This document shows positions 8,902-17,358 of a stretch of DNA of 64,000 bases, piece by piece (within the stretch, counting starts at the first letter, position 1; each line of letters begins with the position of its first letter). The stretch covers positions 110,947-174,946 of the forward strand of contig DATJAP010000024.1 of assembly GCA_035516155.1 (NCBI GenBank), written 5' to 3'. The notes beneath the pieces were generated by a model. The model did no database searches and had not been told where the DNA came from. It worked only from the letters and a program-made list of their open reading frames with translations. A program made the position numbers and the translations under genes. This DNA is from JAJYKN01 sp035516155. Lineage in GTDB: Bacteria; Nitrospirota; UBA9217.

Positions 8902-9444
8902 ATGGAGAAACAGGAAGAGCGGATTGTCACGGTCGATGAAAATGACAATGTGATCGGCGAAGAGGCCAAGGAAAAGTGTCATGACGGGGGAGGGATCCTG
9001 CATCGTGGCTTTCTCGCCATGGTTCTCAATAATGCGGGGGAATTGCTGCTGACCCGAAGAAGCGACAAGAAGAGATTGTGGCCCGGGTTCTGGGACGGCA
9101 CCGTCGCCAGCCATGTGTTCAGGGGAGAGGATTACGTACACGCTTCAATGCGGCGGTTAAGAGAGGAAATAGGGCTCGTGACCGACCAGGTGCGGTATAC
9201 GTTCAAGTTCCGCTACAAAGCCGGCTATAACGGCGTCGGTACGGAGCATGAAATATGCGCCGTGACTATCGTCCGCGGCGTTGAAACGGACGGACTTTTT
9301 TACGACCGCAATGAGATATCGGAAGTCAGACTGGTGGATTTGAACGTATTGATGAAGGCAATCAAGAGGAACGGACATCTCTACACCCCGTGGCTCATTC
9401 TCGCGATGGAGCATATGGCCGGGGGATCGTTCGGCGGACATTAA
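8902..9444 (+). CDS. IDI-type-1-like NUDIX hydrolase lacking the catalytic cysteine
   Basis: A 180-residue NUDIX protein closest in layout to type 1 isopentenyl-diphosphate isomerase, the enzyme that interconverts IPP and DMAPP. Aligned by eye with E. coli Idi, it keeps the metal ligands (H27, H34, H71, E115, E117) and the FRY tyrosine. Idi has catalytic Cys in NSVCGHP; here the equivalent stretch is GTVASHV, with Ala69. The E. coli relative YfcD is a similar IDI-like NUDIX of unknown role, so this may hydrolyse another diphosphate rather than isomerise IPP. It is first gene after the 8842 promoter and 131 nt before hpnJ, in a cluster that also has dxs. Confidence 0.8.
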   Translation: MEKQEERIVTVDENDNVIGEEAKEKCHDGGGILHRGFLAMVLNNAGELLLTRRSDKKRLWPGFWDGTVASHVFRGEDYVHASMRRLREEIGLVTDQVRYTFKFRYKAGYNGVGTEHEICAVTIVRGVETDGLFYDRNEISEVRLVDLNVLMKAIKRNGHLYTPWLILAMEHMAGGSFGGH

Positions 9445-9575
9445 TTCCTGCGAGGAGGACGCTGCATGGCAATGTTTGTCGCGGATATTCTCCTCGTTTT
9501 TTACTCCAGGATGCCATACCGGGAAGAGTAACGGAGCGACTTGCTCAAGTCGGGCTTTAAAGGGGGGGAAATAAG

Positions 9576-11000
9576 GTGCGAACACTGCTTCTCAACCCGC
9601 CGTCGTACGCGGGGATTGACGGTGGGGCCGGTTCACGATATCAGGCGCGGCGTGAAATCCGCTCCTTCTGGTATCCTACGTGGCTGGCGTACCCGGCAGG
9701 CCTTATTTCGGAAAGCCGTCTCGTTGATGCTCCTGCCAATAGTTTAGGCAGGGATGAGGTGATCCGTCTCGCGAATGGATACGACTTAATTGTCATGAGT
9801 ACCAGCACTCCGACCGTTTCTCATGATGTCGGGCTCGCCGGAGTGCTGAAGGAACACTATCCGCATGTCAAAATCGGACTTGTTGGCCCTCACCCGATGG
9901 TGCTTCCCGTGGAAACCATGATGATGTCGGAAGCCCTCGATTTCGTCACCACGGGAGAGTATGATTATACTCTTGCCGAAATCGCCGACGGAGTCCCGCT
10001 TGACCGCGTCAGGGGAATTGTCTTCCGCTCAAAGGGTAACCTGGTGCGTACGCCGGACAGATCGCTCATCGAGGATCTCGACGCGCTACCCTTTGTAAGC
10101 AGGATCTACGCGCGGGACCTCACGATTGAGAACTATTACAACGGCTACTTGCTGCATCCGTACGTTTCTCTTTATACCGGCCGCGGATGTCGCTCGCGGT
10201 GCACGTACTGCCTGTGGCCCCAGACGATCTCCGGGCATGCCTACCGGGTGAGAAGCGTGGAAAACGTGTATGATGAAATGGCCCTTGCCAGGCGGCTGTT
10301 CCCGCAGGTGAAGGAGTTTTTCTTTGACGATGACACGTTGACCCAGGATACGGCGAGGGCCGAAAAGCTTGCCCGGAGAATAAAACCGCTGGGGATGACA
10401 TGGTCGTGCAATGCGCGGGCGAACGTCAAAAAGGAAACACTCAAGGTGATGAAAGAAAGCGGTTTGCGTTTGCTGACCGTGGGGTTTGAATCGGGCAACC
10501 AGAAAATACTCGACAACATGAAAAAAGGCATCCATCTCGGCCAGGCACGGGAATTTATGAAGGCGACAAAAGAGCTGGGCATTCGCGTCCACGGGGCCTT
10601 TATTCTGGGGCTGCCGGGTGAAACGAAAGAAACCATTGAAGAGACTGTTCGGTATGCGCTGGAGCTCGACCCCTACAGCATCCAAGTCTCTCTGGTGGCC
10701 CCCTATCCCGGAACCGAGATGTATGCGCAGGGACTCAAAGAGGGCTGGATCGTGCGGGCAGGTGAACAGCTGTTGAAAGACGGGATCCAGAACGCCGCCG
10801 TCTCCTACGAAGGACTTTCCCGGGAATATATTTTTGAGGCGGTGGAGCGTTTCTACCGCCGCTTCTATCTCAGACCCCGTCCGATCCTGAGGATCATGAA
10901 GGAAATGCTTCGCGACAGGCATGCATTTGTCCGCCGCGTGAGGGAAGGAGCGGAGTTTTTCTCGTTTATGGCAAGGCGGAAAGAGGTGGTCCAAACGTAA
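9576..11000 (+). CDS. hpnJ: Hopanoid radical SAM protein HpnJ
   Basis: A 474-residue B12-binding-domain radical SAM enzyme. HpnJ is required to turn bacteriohopanetetrol glucosamine into BHT cyclitol ether. An N-terminal Rossmann-like cobalamin-type domain occupies residues 1-130. The cluster motif CRSRCTYC (C204, C208, C211) starts the radical SAM barrel, with FFFDDDTL, LTVGFESGN and GAFILGLPGET following. GTG start with a run of seven Gs as ribosome-binding site. The stop overlaps the hpnK start by one base (TAATG). Confidence 0.92.
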   Translation: MRTLLLNPPSYAGIDGGAGSRYQARREIRSFWYPTWLAYPAGLISESRLVDAPANSLGRDEVIRLANGYDLIVMSTSTPTVSHDVGLAGVLKEHYPHVKIGLVGPHPMVLPVETMMMSEALDFVTTGEYDYTLAEIADGVPLDRVRGIVFRSKGNLVRTPDRSLIEDLDALPFVSRIYARDLTIENYYNGYLLHPYVSLYTGRGCRSRCTYCLWPQTISGHAYRVRSVENVYDEMALARRLFPQVKEFFFDDDTLTQDTARAEKLARRIKPLGMTWSCNARANVKKETLKVMKESGLRLLTVGFESGNQKILDNMKKGIHLGQAREFMKATKELGIRVHGAFILGLPGETKETIEETVRYALELDPYSIQVSLVAPYPGTEMYAQGLKEGWIVRAGEQLLKDGIQNAAVSYEGLSREYIFEAVERFYRRFYLRPRPILRIMKEMLRDRHAFVRRVREGAEFFSFMARRKEVVQT

Positions 11001-11875
11001 TGGCGCGCGTTGAAAAAAAATACGCGGTCATCGTGGCTGATGATTTCGGCAGTTCCTCTTCAGTGAACCTCGCCGTCGCCGAAGCGTATGACAGGGGAAT
11101 ACTCACTGCGGCGAGCCTCATGGCGGGAGGGGCCGCCTTCGAGGAGGCCGTGGAGATAGCCCGGAAGCGAAGGGGCCTTTCCGTCGGGCTTCATGTGACA
11201 CTCTGTGACGGAAGGGCCGTTCTGCCCTGTTCCGAAATCCCCGGTCTTGCTGATTCCCGCGGCCGTTTCGAAAACAGCCCCACAAGGGCCTGGATGAAAT
11301 ACCGCCGTGCCGGTCTTCTGGGCCAGCTCGACCGCGAAATCGAAGCGCAGTTCGAACGGTTGGAAAAGGCGGGTGTCCAGCCAACGCACATAGATGGCCA
11401 CCACCACCTCCACATGCATCCCGCGATATTCGAGCTGCTTTGCAGGCATGCGTCACGGCGGGGGATTCGATGGGTCCGGATACCCCGTGAGCCCCTGTCC
11501 GTCCTGCTCCGTTTTCCCTCCTCCGGACGCGGCGCCATGCCCTTCATTGAATGGGCGGTTTTTGCGGTTTTGGGGAGAATGCATGGAAGAACAGCGCGCG
11601 AGTACGGACTGCGGTCCCTCGATGCTGTGTACGGGTTGGCGCGGACCGGGCAGTGCGACGAGCGGTACCTGCTGCACATTTTCGACCGGGCCGGCAGCTC
11701 CCTGGAAATTTTCCTGCACCCCGACGCCGCAACCGAGGCGGGACAGCGCGAACTAGAAGCCCTGACCTCCGGCGCGGCACGCGCCGCGCTCGCTGCACGC
11801 GGAGTGGTCTTTGCGGGATACCGGGAACTTTCCGCGGAGGCGGCTGTTCCGGACAGCGCTATGGAGAGCGTATGA
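11000..11875 (+). CDS. hpnK: Hopanoid deacetylase HpnK (YdjC-like)
   Basis: A 291-residue YdjC/ChbG-family carbohydrate deacetylase. HpnK is known to remove the acetyl group from BHT-N-acetylglucosamine. The metal/catalytic signs are VADDFGSS near residues 12-19 and the histidine cluster THIDGHHHLHMHP near residues 130-142. It follows hpnJ with a one-base overlap and overlaps the next gene by ATGA, so all three are probably translated as a coupled unit. Its presence with HpnI and HpnJ completes the three-step headgroup pathway. Confidence 0.92.
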   Translation: MARVEKKYAVIVADDFGSSSSVNLAVAEAYDRGILTAASLMAGGAAFEEAVEIARKRRGLSVGLHVTLCDGRAVLPCSEIPGLADSRGRFENSPTRAWMKYRRAGLLGQLDREIEAQFERLEKAGVQPTHIDGHHHLHMHPAIFELLCRHASRRGIRWVRIPREPLSVLLRFPSSGRGAMPFIEWAVFAVLGRMHGRTAREYGLRSLDAVYGLARTGQCDERYLLHIFDRAGSSLEIFLHPDAATEAGQRELEALTSGAARAALAARGVVFAGYRELSAEAAVPDSAMESV

Positions 11876-12399
11876 AAACATATATCGTCGTTCTGATAGC
11901 CGCATTCTCCGCGGCAGTAGGCGAGTCCCTCCTGAGTTTCGGCATGAGGAGATACGGATCGTTGAACCTTGCGGAGCCGTCCCAATGGCTCGTACTGGTC
12001 TCTTCGGTAATCCTAAATCGCTACGTATTTCTGGGAGTCGTCTTTCTGGGCATTTTCTTTTTTCTCTATCTCGCCGCCCTCTCATGGGCGGACCTCAGTT
12101 TCATCCTGCCGCTGACCGCGGTGTCATACCTCTTCGCCGCGCTGCTGGCAAAGTTTTTCCTCAAGGAAGAGGTTTCATGGTATCGCTGGATCGGCACGAT
12201 TGTCATTGTGATCGGCATCGCCATGGTAGCGTTCGGCGGCAAATCACGATCGGTCGTCCCCCTCCCGGACCTCCTCCCTGCGGATCCGCAGGGTATCACG
12301 GCAGGGCTGACGGAAGCTGACCGTCATTCCTGCGATTTTTTCGCTCAAAGAACTCCCAGCCTCGATAAGACGGCAATACGGGAAGAGGGGAAGCAATGA
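11872..12399 (+). CDS. EamA/SMR-type small membrane transporter
   Basis: A 175-residue protein with four hydrophobic segments in residues 1-122 and a hydrophilic C-terminal tail of about 50 residues. Sequences such as GESLLSFGMRRYG and the late YRWIGTIVIVIGI fit the drug/metabolite transporter superfamily (half-size, SMR/EamA-like). Such proteins are found in hopanoid clusters, and relatives flip lipid-linked sugars (for example ArnE/F), so a role in moving glycosylated hopanoid or its sugar donor is plausible but inferred. ATGA overlaps tie it to hpnK upstream and shc downstream. Confidence 0.75.
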   Translation: MKTYIVVLIAAFSAAVGESLLSFGMRRYGSLNLAEPSQWLVLVSSVILNRYVFLGVVFLGIFFFLYLAALSWADLSFILPLTAVSYLFAALLAKFFLKEEVSWYRWIGTIVIVIGIAMVAFGGKSRSVVPLPDLLPADPQGITAGLTEADRHSCDFFAQRTPSLDKTAIREEGKQ

Positions 12400-14423
12400 A
12401 GAGGCTATCCATCAACGAAAACGAAAAAAAACCGGATTACCGGAGAGGTTCCGGGGATGTGGCCGGCATTGTGTCTGAAATACAGGAAAACGAATCCCGT
12501 GCTTTCCCGGGGCGCTTGTCGTCTGCCAGACCGGTATCAGAAGCCGTGAGAAAAACATTGTCCTATTACCTTGACCAGCAGCACCCGGACGGGTACTGGT
12601 GGTACGAGCTGGAATCCAACGTCACTATGGTATCGGAGTACCTGATGCTCCTTCATTTCCTGGGGCTGCGGGACAAAGAACGGGACAGAAAGATCGTACA
12701 CAACATTCTTCGAAACCAGCGGGCGGACGGGACATGGTCGCTGTTCTACGGGGGAAGAGGCGACCTCAGCACTACCGTTGAAGCGTATTGCGCCCTGAAA
12801 CTGGCGGGTTTTTCCGCCGCCGATGAGCCGCTGATGAAGGCCAGAGAATTCATCCTCCGGGAGGGAGGAGTGGAGGCATCGAGAGTATTCACCAAAATAT
12901 ACCTCGCCCTTTTCAACCTCTACGACTGGCGGGCGATCCCTTCCATTCCCGTTGAGATCAATATGTTTCCTGCCTGGTTTCCTCTGAACATCTACAACTT
13001 CTCGAGCTGGGCGCGGTCCACGCTCGTGCCTCTGGCAATGGTCTGCACGTTCAAGCCCGTAAGGACATTGAACCCTGGCATGACGCTCCGGGAGCTGTAC
13101 CAAGGACCGGCCAGGGTACCGCCGATTACGTCCGGCAAGCTGCCGAGCCTCTCGTGGAAGAGGATATTTATCGCCTTTGACAAGCTCATCAAGATGTACG
13201 AGCGCCTACCGTTCAAACCCTTTAGAAAGACGGCCCTTAAGAGGACTGAACAATGGATCCTCGACCACCAGGAGCCGACCGGAGACTGGGGGGGCATACA
13301 GCCCGCCATGATCAACTCGACCCTCGCGCTTGCTGCGATGGGGTATCCGAACACGGCGGAACCGGTACGAAAAGGGCTGGAAGCGCTGAAGAAATTTACC
13401 ATCGAAAACGACCAGGAGCTCATTCTTCAATCATGCATCTCCCCCGTATGGGACACCGCTCTCACGTCCCTTGCGATGATCCACGCGGGAATGGACAAAA
13501 ACCATCCGTCACTGAAAAAGGCATGCGCCTGGCTGGCTTCGAAACAGATTTTCCGGCGGGGCGATTGGAGTGTCAAAAAACCCTTACTCGAACCCGGCGG
13601 CTGGGCTTTCGAGTTCGAGAACAGCTGGTACCCCGATGTGGACGACTCCGCTGTCGTTCTTTTGCTCCTCAACAAATGCGTGGATGAGCATTCCGTCACA
13701 CAGGAGAACCTCTCCCGGGGCCTGCGCTGGATCCTGGGGATGCAGGGAACAGATGGCGGGTGGGGCTCATTTGACGTGGACAACGACATGAAGATCCTGA
13801 ACCAGCTTCTGTTCGGGGATTTGGAGGCCATGATAGACCCCAGCACACCCGACCTCACCGGGAGGGTCCTTGAGCTTCTTGGCTCGCTAGGATACGGTCG
13901 CTCGAACAACGTGGTCAGGCGTGCGACGGCGTTTCTTATGCGCACCCAGGAAAAAGAAGGCTCGTGGTGGGGACGGTGGGGCGTCAATCACCTCTACGGA
14001 ACGAGCACCGTGCTGACAGGGCTGAAGGCGGTAGGAGAAGACATGTCGAGTCTGTACATCAGGAAGGCGGTGCAGTGGCTCAAATCGAAGCAGAACGCCG
14101 ACGGGGGGTGGGGCGAGGACTGCGAATCCTACCGTCAATCCCCTTCAAACGCCTGCACGGAACGGAGCACCATCTCGCAGACCGCTTGGGCAATTATGGC
14201 TTTGATCGCCGCGGGCGAAGCAGACAGTAGAGAAGTCATGAACGGGATGACGTACCTTCTCAACAGGCAAAGGGCCGACGGCACGTGGGATGAGAAAGAG
14301 TTTACGGGCACGGGGTTTCCGAAGTACTTCTATCTCCGGTATCATAATTACCGGAATTGCTTTCCTCTGATGGCCTTCGGCAAGTATCTCTCCGCGCTCG
14401 GGAACGAGGCGGCCGGGCCATGA
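12396..14423 (+). CDS. shc: Squalene-hopene cyclase
   Basis: A 675-residue class II triterpene cyclase that folds squalene to hopene/hopanol on the inner membrane. The protonating DXDD motif is present as PDVDDSA at about residues 412-418. Repeated QW motifs are visible (QQHPDGYW, QRADGTWSLFYGG, QGTDGGWGSFD, QNADGGWGED, QRADGTWDE). Length is normal. The start overlaps the transporter stop in ATGA and its own stop overlaps hpnA in the same way. The first ~45 residues are polar and not typical of the core enzyme. Confidence 0.96.
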   Translation: MKRLSINENEKKPDYRRGSGDVAGIVSEIQENESRAFPGRLSSARPVSEAVRKTLSYYLDQQHPDGYWWYELESNVTMVSEYLMLLHFLGLRDKERDRKIVHNILRNQRADGTWSLFYGGRGDLSTTVEAYCALKLAGFSAADEPLMKAREFILREGGVEASRVFTKIYLALFNLYDWRAIPSIPVEINMFPAWFPLNIYNFSSWARSTLVPLAMVCTFKPVRTLNPGMTLRELYQGPARVPPITSGKLPSLSWKRIFIAFDKLIKMYERLPFKPFRKTALKRTEQWILDHQEPTGDWGGIQPAMINSTLALAAMGYPNTAEPVRKGLEALKKFTIENDQELILQSCISPVWDTALTSLAMIHAGMDKNHPSLKKACAWLASKQIFRRGDWSVKKPLLEPGGWAFEFENSWYPDVDDSAVVLLLLNKCVDEHSVTQENLSRGLRWILGMQGTDGGWGSFDVDNDMKILNQLLFGDLEAMIDPSTPDLTGRVLELLGSLGYGRSNNVVRRATAFLMRTQEKEGSWWGRWGVNHLYGTSTVLTGLKAVGEDMSSLYIRKAVQWLKSKQNADGGWGEDCESYRQSPSNACTERSTISQTAWAIMALIAAGEADSREVMNGMTYLLNRQRADGTWDEKEFTGTGFPKYFYLRYHNYRNCFPLMAFGKYLSALGNEAAGP

Positions 14424-15451
14424 AGGTCCTTGTAACCGGCGCAACGGGCTTTATCGGATTTCACGTTGCAAAGATCCTGACCGAGAAGGGTTTTTACGTC
14501 AAGGCCCTGGTACGCGATGAAAACGCTGCGCCGACTCTCAAGGGGCTGGGCGTTGAACTGGTCAAAGGCGACATAAGGGATTTCGACGCGTGCCGTGATG
14601 CGCTCAAAGGATGCCGGCACCTGTATCACCTTGCGGCGGATTATCGGCTCTGGGTTCCCGACCCGGCCGTTATGTACGCGATTAATGTGCAGGGGACAAG
14701 GAACATCATGCGCGCCGCCCTGATGCGTTCTGTCGAAAAGGTAGTGTACACCAGCACCGTCGGCGTCCTTGCCGCGCGAGCGGACGGCGTGCCCTCGAAT
14801 GAGGAATCGTCGGCCGATATCGGGGATATGGTTGGCCACTACAAAAAGTCCAAGTTCCTGGCTGAAGGCGAGGTGAGGCATTATATCGAACAGGGCCTTC
14901 CCGCCGTCATCGTCAACCCGTCCACGCCGGTCGGGCCTTTCGACAGAAAGCCCACCCCGACGGGGAAAATCATCGTCGATTTTGTGAACGGAAAGATCCC
15001 GGCATTCCTTGATACCGGCCTGAACTTTGTCGACGTTGAAGACGTGGCGGATGGCCATGCACTCGCTGCGCAGCATGGAAGGATCGGGCAGCGGTACATA
15101 CTCGGCAACCGGAATATCACGCTGAGAGAATTCTTTGGAATCCTTGCGCGCATGACGGGGAAAAAGGCCCCGGCCATGCGGCTTCCTTATTTGCCGGTAC
15201 TCATGGCCGCCTACGTTAACGAGGCCCTTTCCACATGGATAACCGGTAAGCAGCCTGCAATCCCGTTGACCGGTGTGAAGATGGCGAGAAAGTACATGTT
15301 TTTCGATTGTGCAAAGGCGGTCAAGGAGTTGCATCTGCCCCAGAGCCCCGTCGAGGGGGCAATAGAGAAAGCTATACGGTGGTTCGAACACAACGATTAT
15401 ATACAGGAGAGGATTTCTTGGCAGAGACAAGAACAAATCCGGCAGCATTGA
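14420..15451 (+). CDS. hpnA: Hopanoid-associated sugar epimerase HpnA
   Basis: A 343-residue extended short-chain dehydrogenase/epimerase. It starts at once with the NAD-binding GATGFIGFHVA, has the catalytic YKKSK (tyrosine and lysine) mid-protein and the VNPSTPVGPFD substrate loop. HpnA is widely conserved in hopanoid clusters, but its substrate is not settled. ATG at 14420 overlaps the shc stop in ATGA. The 3' end overlaps the next gene by 34 nt. Confidence 0.9.
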   Translation: MKVLVTGATGFIGFHVAKILTEKGFYVKALVRDENAAPTLKGLGVELVKGDIRDFDACRDALKGCRHLYHLAADYRLWVPDPAVMYAINVQGTRNIMRAALMRSVEKVVYTSTVGVLAARADGVPSNEESSADIGDMVGHYKKSKFLAEGEVRHYIEQGLPAVIVNPSTPVGPFDRKPTPTGKIIVDFVNGKIPAFLDTGLNFVDVEDVADGHALAAQHGRIGQRYILGNRNITLREFFGILARMTGKKAPAMRLPYLPVLMAAYVNEALSTWITGKQPAIPLTGVKMARKYMFFDCAKAVKELHLPQSPVEGAIEKAIRWFEHNDYIQERISWQRQEQIRQH

Positions 15452-16230
15452 CGGAAAATCGGATAGACAGAAAACTCGGCGACGAATGGATGGACTGGAA
15501 AGGCGACGCCGACCCGCGGGAAGGGGAAATCAACGAAAGCCTTTCCACCTTCCTCTCTCTGGCATCAGGCGTTCTCATCATATTCATCATCCTGCTGCTC
15601 CTGGGATGGTTCATGGTGAAACCCCGGTTCCAGCAGTTGAGCCCGCTGCTTGAGAGGTACGTGGGATGGCTGATCGTCGGGTTCACGAGCTGTCTTGTGA
15701 TCTCCACGATTCTTGAGGGCGTGCTGCTAAGGACATTTAAAAAGTCCTTGTTCCCCTATGGCTGGATTGAAAGGATCGTTGTCTCGCTGCTTCCGCAGAC
15801 GATCTGGCTCGGAAAAAAGTTCGGCATCAGCAAGGACAGAATAGGGAATTCCTTTATCAAGATGCACAATTTCGTCACCATGAGCTTCGTCGGAAAGCTC
15901 AATGCCGGCCGGATCTTGATCCTGCTTCCGCGTTGCTTGAAAAGAGAGGCCCGGGCCCGATTGATGAGCAGATTGAACGGGAGTGATTATAAAGTCTACA
16001 CCGCCGCCGGCGGCGAGGAGGCGCGGGAAGCAATCCGGCAGTATCATCCCACGACTATTCTTGCCATCGCCTGCGAGCGGGACCTGATGGGAGGCATCAA
16101 GGACGTCGCAGACAAGATTCCGGTGATCGCCATACCCAATAAGAGGCCCGAGGGGCCGTGTAAAAATACCGATTTTCTCCCGAGCGAGCTGGATGAGGCC
16201 CTTAGAGCTTTGGCGGCCGCACGGTCGTAA
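15418..16230 (+). CDS. DUF116-family membrane protein in the hopanoid operon
   Basis: A 270-residue protein with two N-terminal membrane helices (about 45-67 and 83-104) and a soluble DUF116-like domain (about 160-255). The family's LLPRCL (C173), ACERDL (C219) and EGPC (C248) are present. From memory, most DUF116 proteins carry an extra cysteine cluster between the first two motifs; here that stretch (174-210) has none. The start is TTG at 15418, chosen because AGGAGAGG lies 4 nt upstream and homologue-like sequence begins there; the gene therefore begins inside the hpnA 3' end. Placement between hpnA and hpnH suggests a hopanoid role, but no function is known. Confidence 0.75.
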   Translation: MAETRTNPAALTENRIDRKLGDEWMDWKGDADPREGEINESLSTFLSLASGVLIIFIILLLLGWFMVKPRFQQLSPLLERYVGWLIVGFTSCLVISTILEGVLLRTFKKSLFPYGWIERIVVSLLPQTIWLGKKFGISKDRIGNSFIKMHNFVTMSFVGKLNAGRILILLPRCLKREARARLMSRLNGSDYKVYTAAGGEEAREAIRQYHPTTILAIACERDLMGGIKDVADKIPVIAIPNKRPEGPCKNTDFLPSELDEALRALAAARS

Positions 16231-16342
16231 CCGGAAAGGGAGCTGGCCGCAACGTCGGCAGCACGCAGGGTCAGGCACCGCTACACGGTGTCCTTGAGCA
16301 GAACTTCCCGTGCCGGATCATTCCAACATTCGAGGGTTCTTC

Positions 16343-17344
16343 ATGCGCTTTCCCGTCAGCTTATATGCGTCGCTAACGTCATTTTTCGCGAAAAACGCCC
16401 TCACAGGCGTCAAGAGGTTCCCGCTCGTCCTCATGCTCGAGCCGACGCACCGCTGCAATCTTGCCTGCGCCGGCTGCGACAGGATACGGCTGTACGATCG
16501 CGAGCACACCGAAGACCTCACCCCCGACCAGTGCATCGACGCGGCCCTGGAATCACGCGCGCCGGTCGTGACGGTTACGGGAGGTGAACCGCTCTTGTAC
16601 AAAGAATTGAAGCCTCTCGTTCAGGAACTGCTCCGGCTGAAACGGCACGTCTACCTCTGCTCGAACGGCATTCTTACCGGTACCTTTATCGAGGAGTTCA
16701 CGCCGCACCCAAGGCTGACGCTTAATATTCATTTGGACGGGATGGAAGAGACGCATGACCGCATCACCGGTAAACCCGGAACGTTCAAAAAGGCGACCGC
16801 TTCGATCAAATTGGCGAAGCAAAAGGGCTTCCGTGTGAGCACCAATACGTCGGTGTACAAGAACTCCGACATCGGAGAGCTGGAGAGGCTGTTCGAAACC
16901 CTCAAAGGCCTTCGGGTAGACGGCATCCTGATGTCTCCGGCCTTCAATTATGAGCGGGTCGAAAACGATATCTTTCTCAGTCGAGAGGAGGCGAGGGAGA
17001 AATTCAGGCAGATGGATTTTTTCAAAAAATTCCCGTTCATCAGTTCCCCCCTCTACGTCGACTTTCTGAAAGGGAACAGGCACCTGCACTGCACTCCCTG
17101 GGGCAATCCGACGCGCAATCCGCTGGGTTGGAAATCACCCTGCTACCTCATCACCGATGCCTACTATCAGTCGTTCCGCGAATTGATGGAAAAGACCCCT
17201 TGGGACCGGTACGAGGCCGGAACCGATCCGCGGTGCCGGGACTGCATGGTCCACAGCGGCTATGAAGCGACCGTCCAGAGAATCGCCTTTTCCAGTCCGA
17301 AGGACTTCGTCAGGCTGGCCTTCTGGAACCTGGGAAAAACCTAA
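16343..17344 (+). CDS. hpnH: Adenosyl-hopane synthase HpnH (radical SAM)
   Basis: A 333-residue radical SAM protein. HpnH joins the 5'-deoxyadenosyl group to diploptene to make adenosylhopane, the substrate of HpnG. The cluster motif CNLACAGC (C38, C42, C45) is followed by VTVTGGEPLLY (the GGE motif) and a cysteine-containing C-terminal part (HCTPWGNPTR, CRDCMVHSGYE). The start at 16343 has GAGGG upstream; an in-frame ATG 33 nt earlier is less likely. About 110 nt separates it from the DUF116 gene. Confidence 0.93.
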   Translation: MRFPVSLYASLTSFFAKNALTGVKRFPLVLMLEPTHRCNLACAGCDRIRLYDREHTEDLTPDQCIDAALESRAPVVTVTGGEPLLYKELKPLVQELLRLKRHVYLCSNGILTGTFIEEFTPHPRLTLNIHLDGMEETHDRITGKPGTFKKATASIKLAKQKGFRVSTNTSVYKNSDIGELERLFETLKGLRVDGILMSPAFNYERVENDIFLSREEAREKFRQMDFFKKFPFISSPLYVDFLKGNRHLHCTPWGNPTRNPLGWKSPCYLITDAYYQSFRELMEKTPWDRYEAGTDPRCRDCMVHSGYEATVQRIAFSSPKDFVRLAFWNLGKT

Positions 17345-17358
17345 GGAGATTCGCGGCC

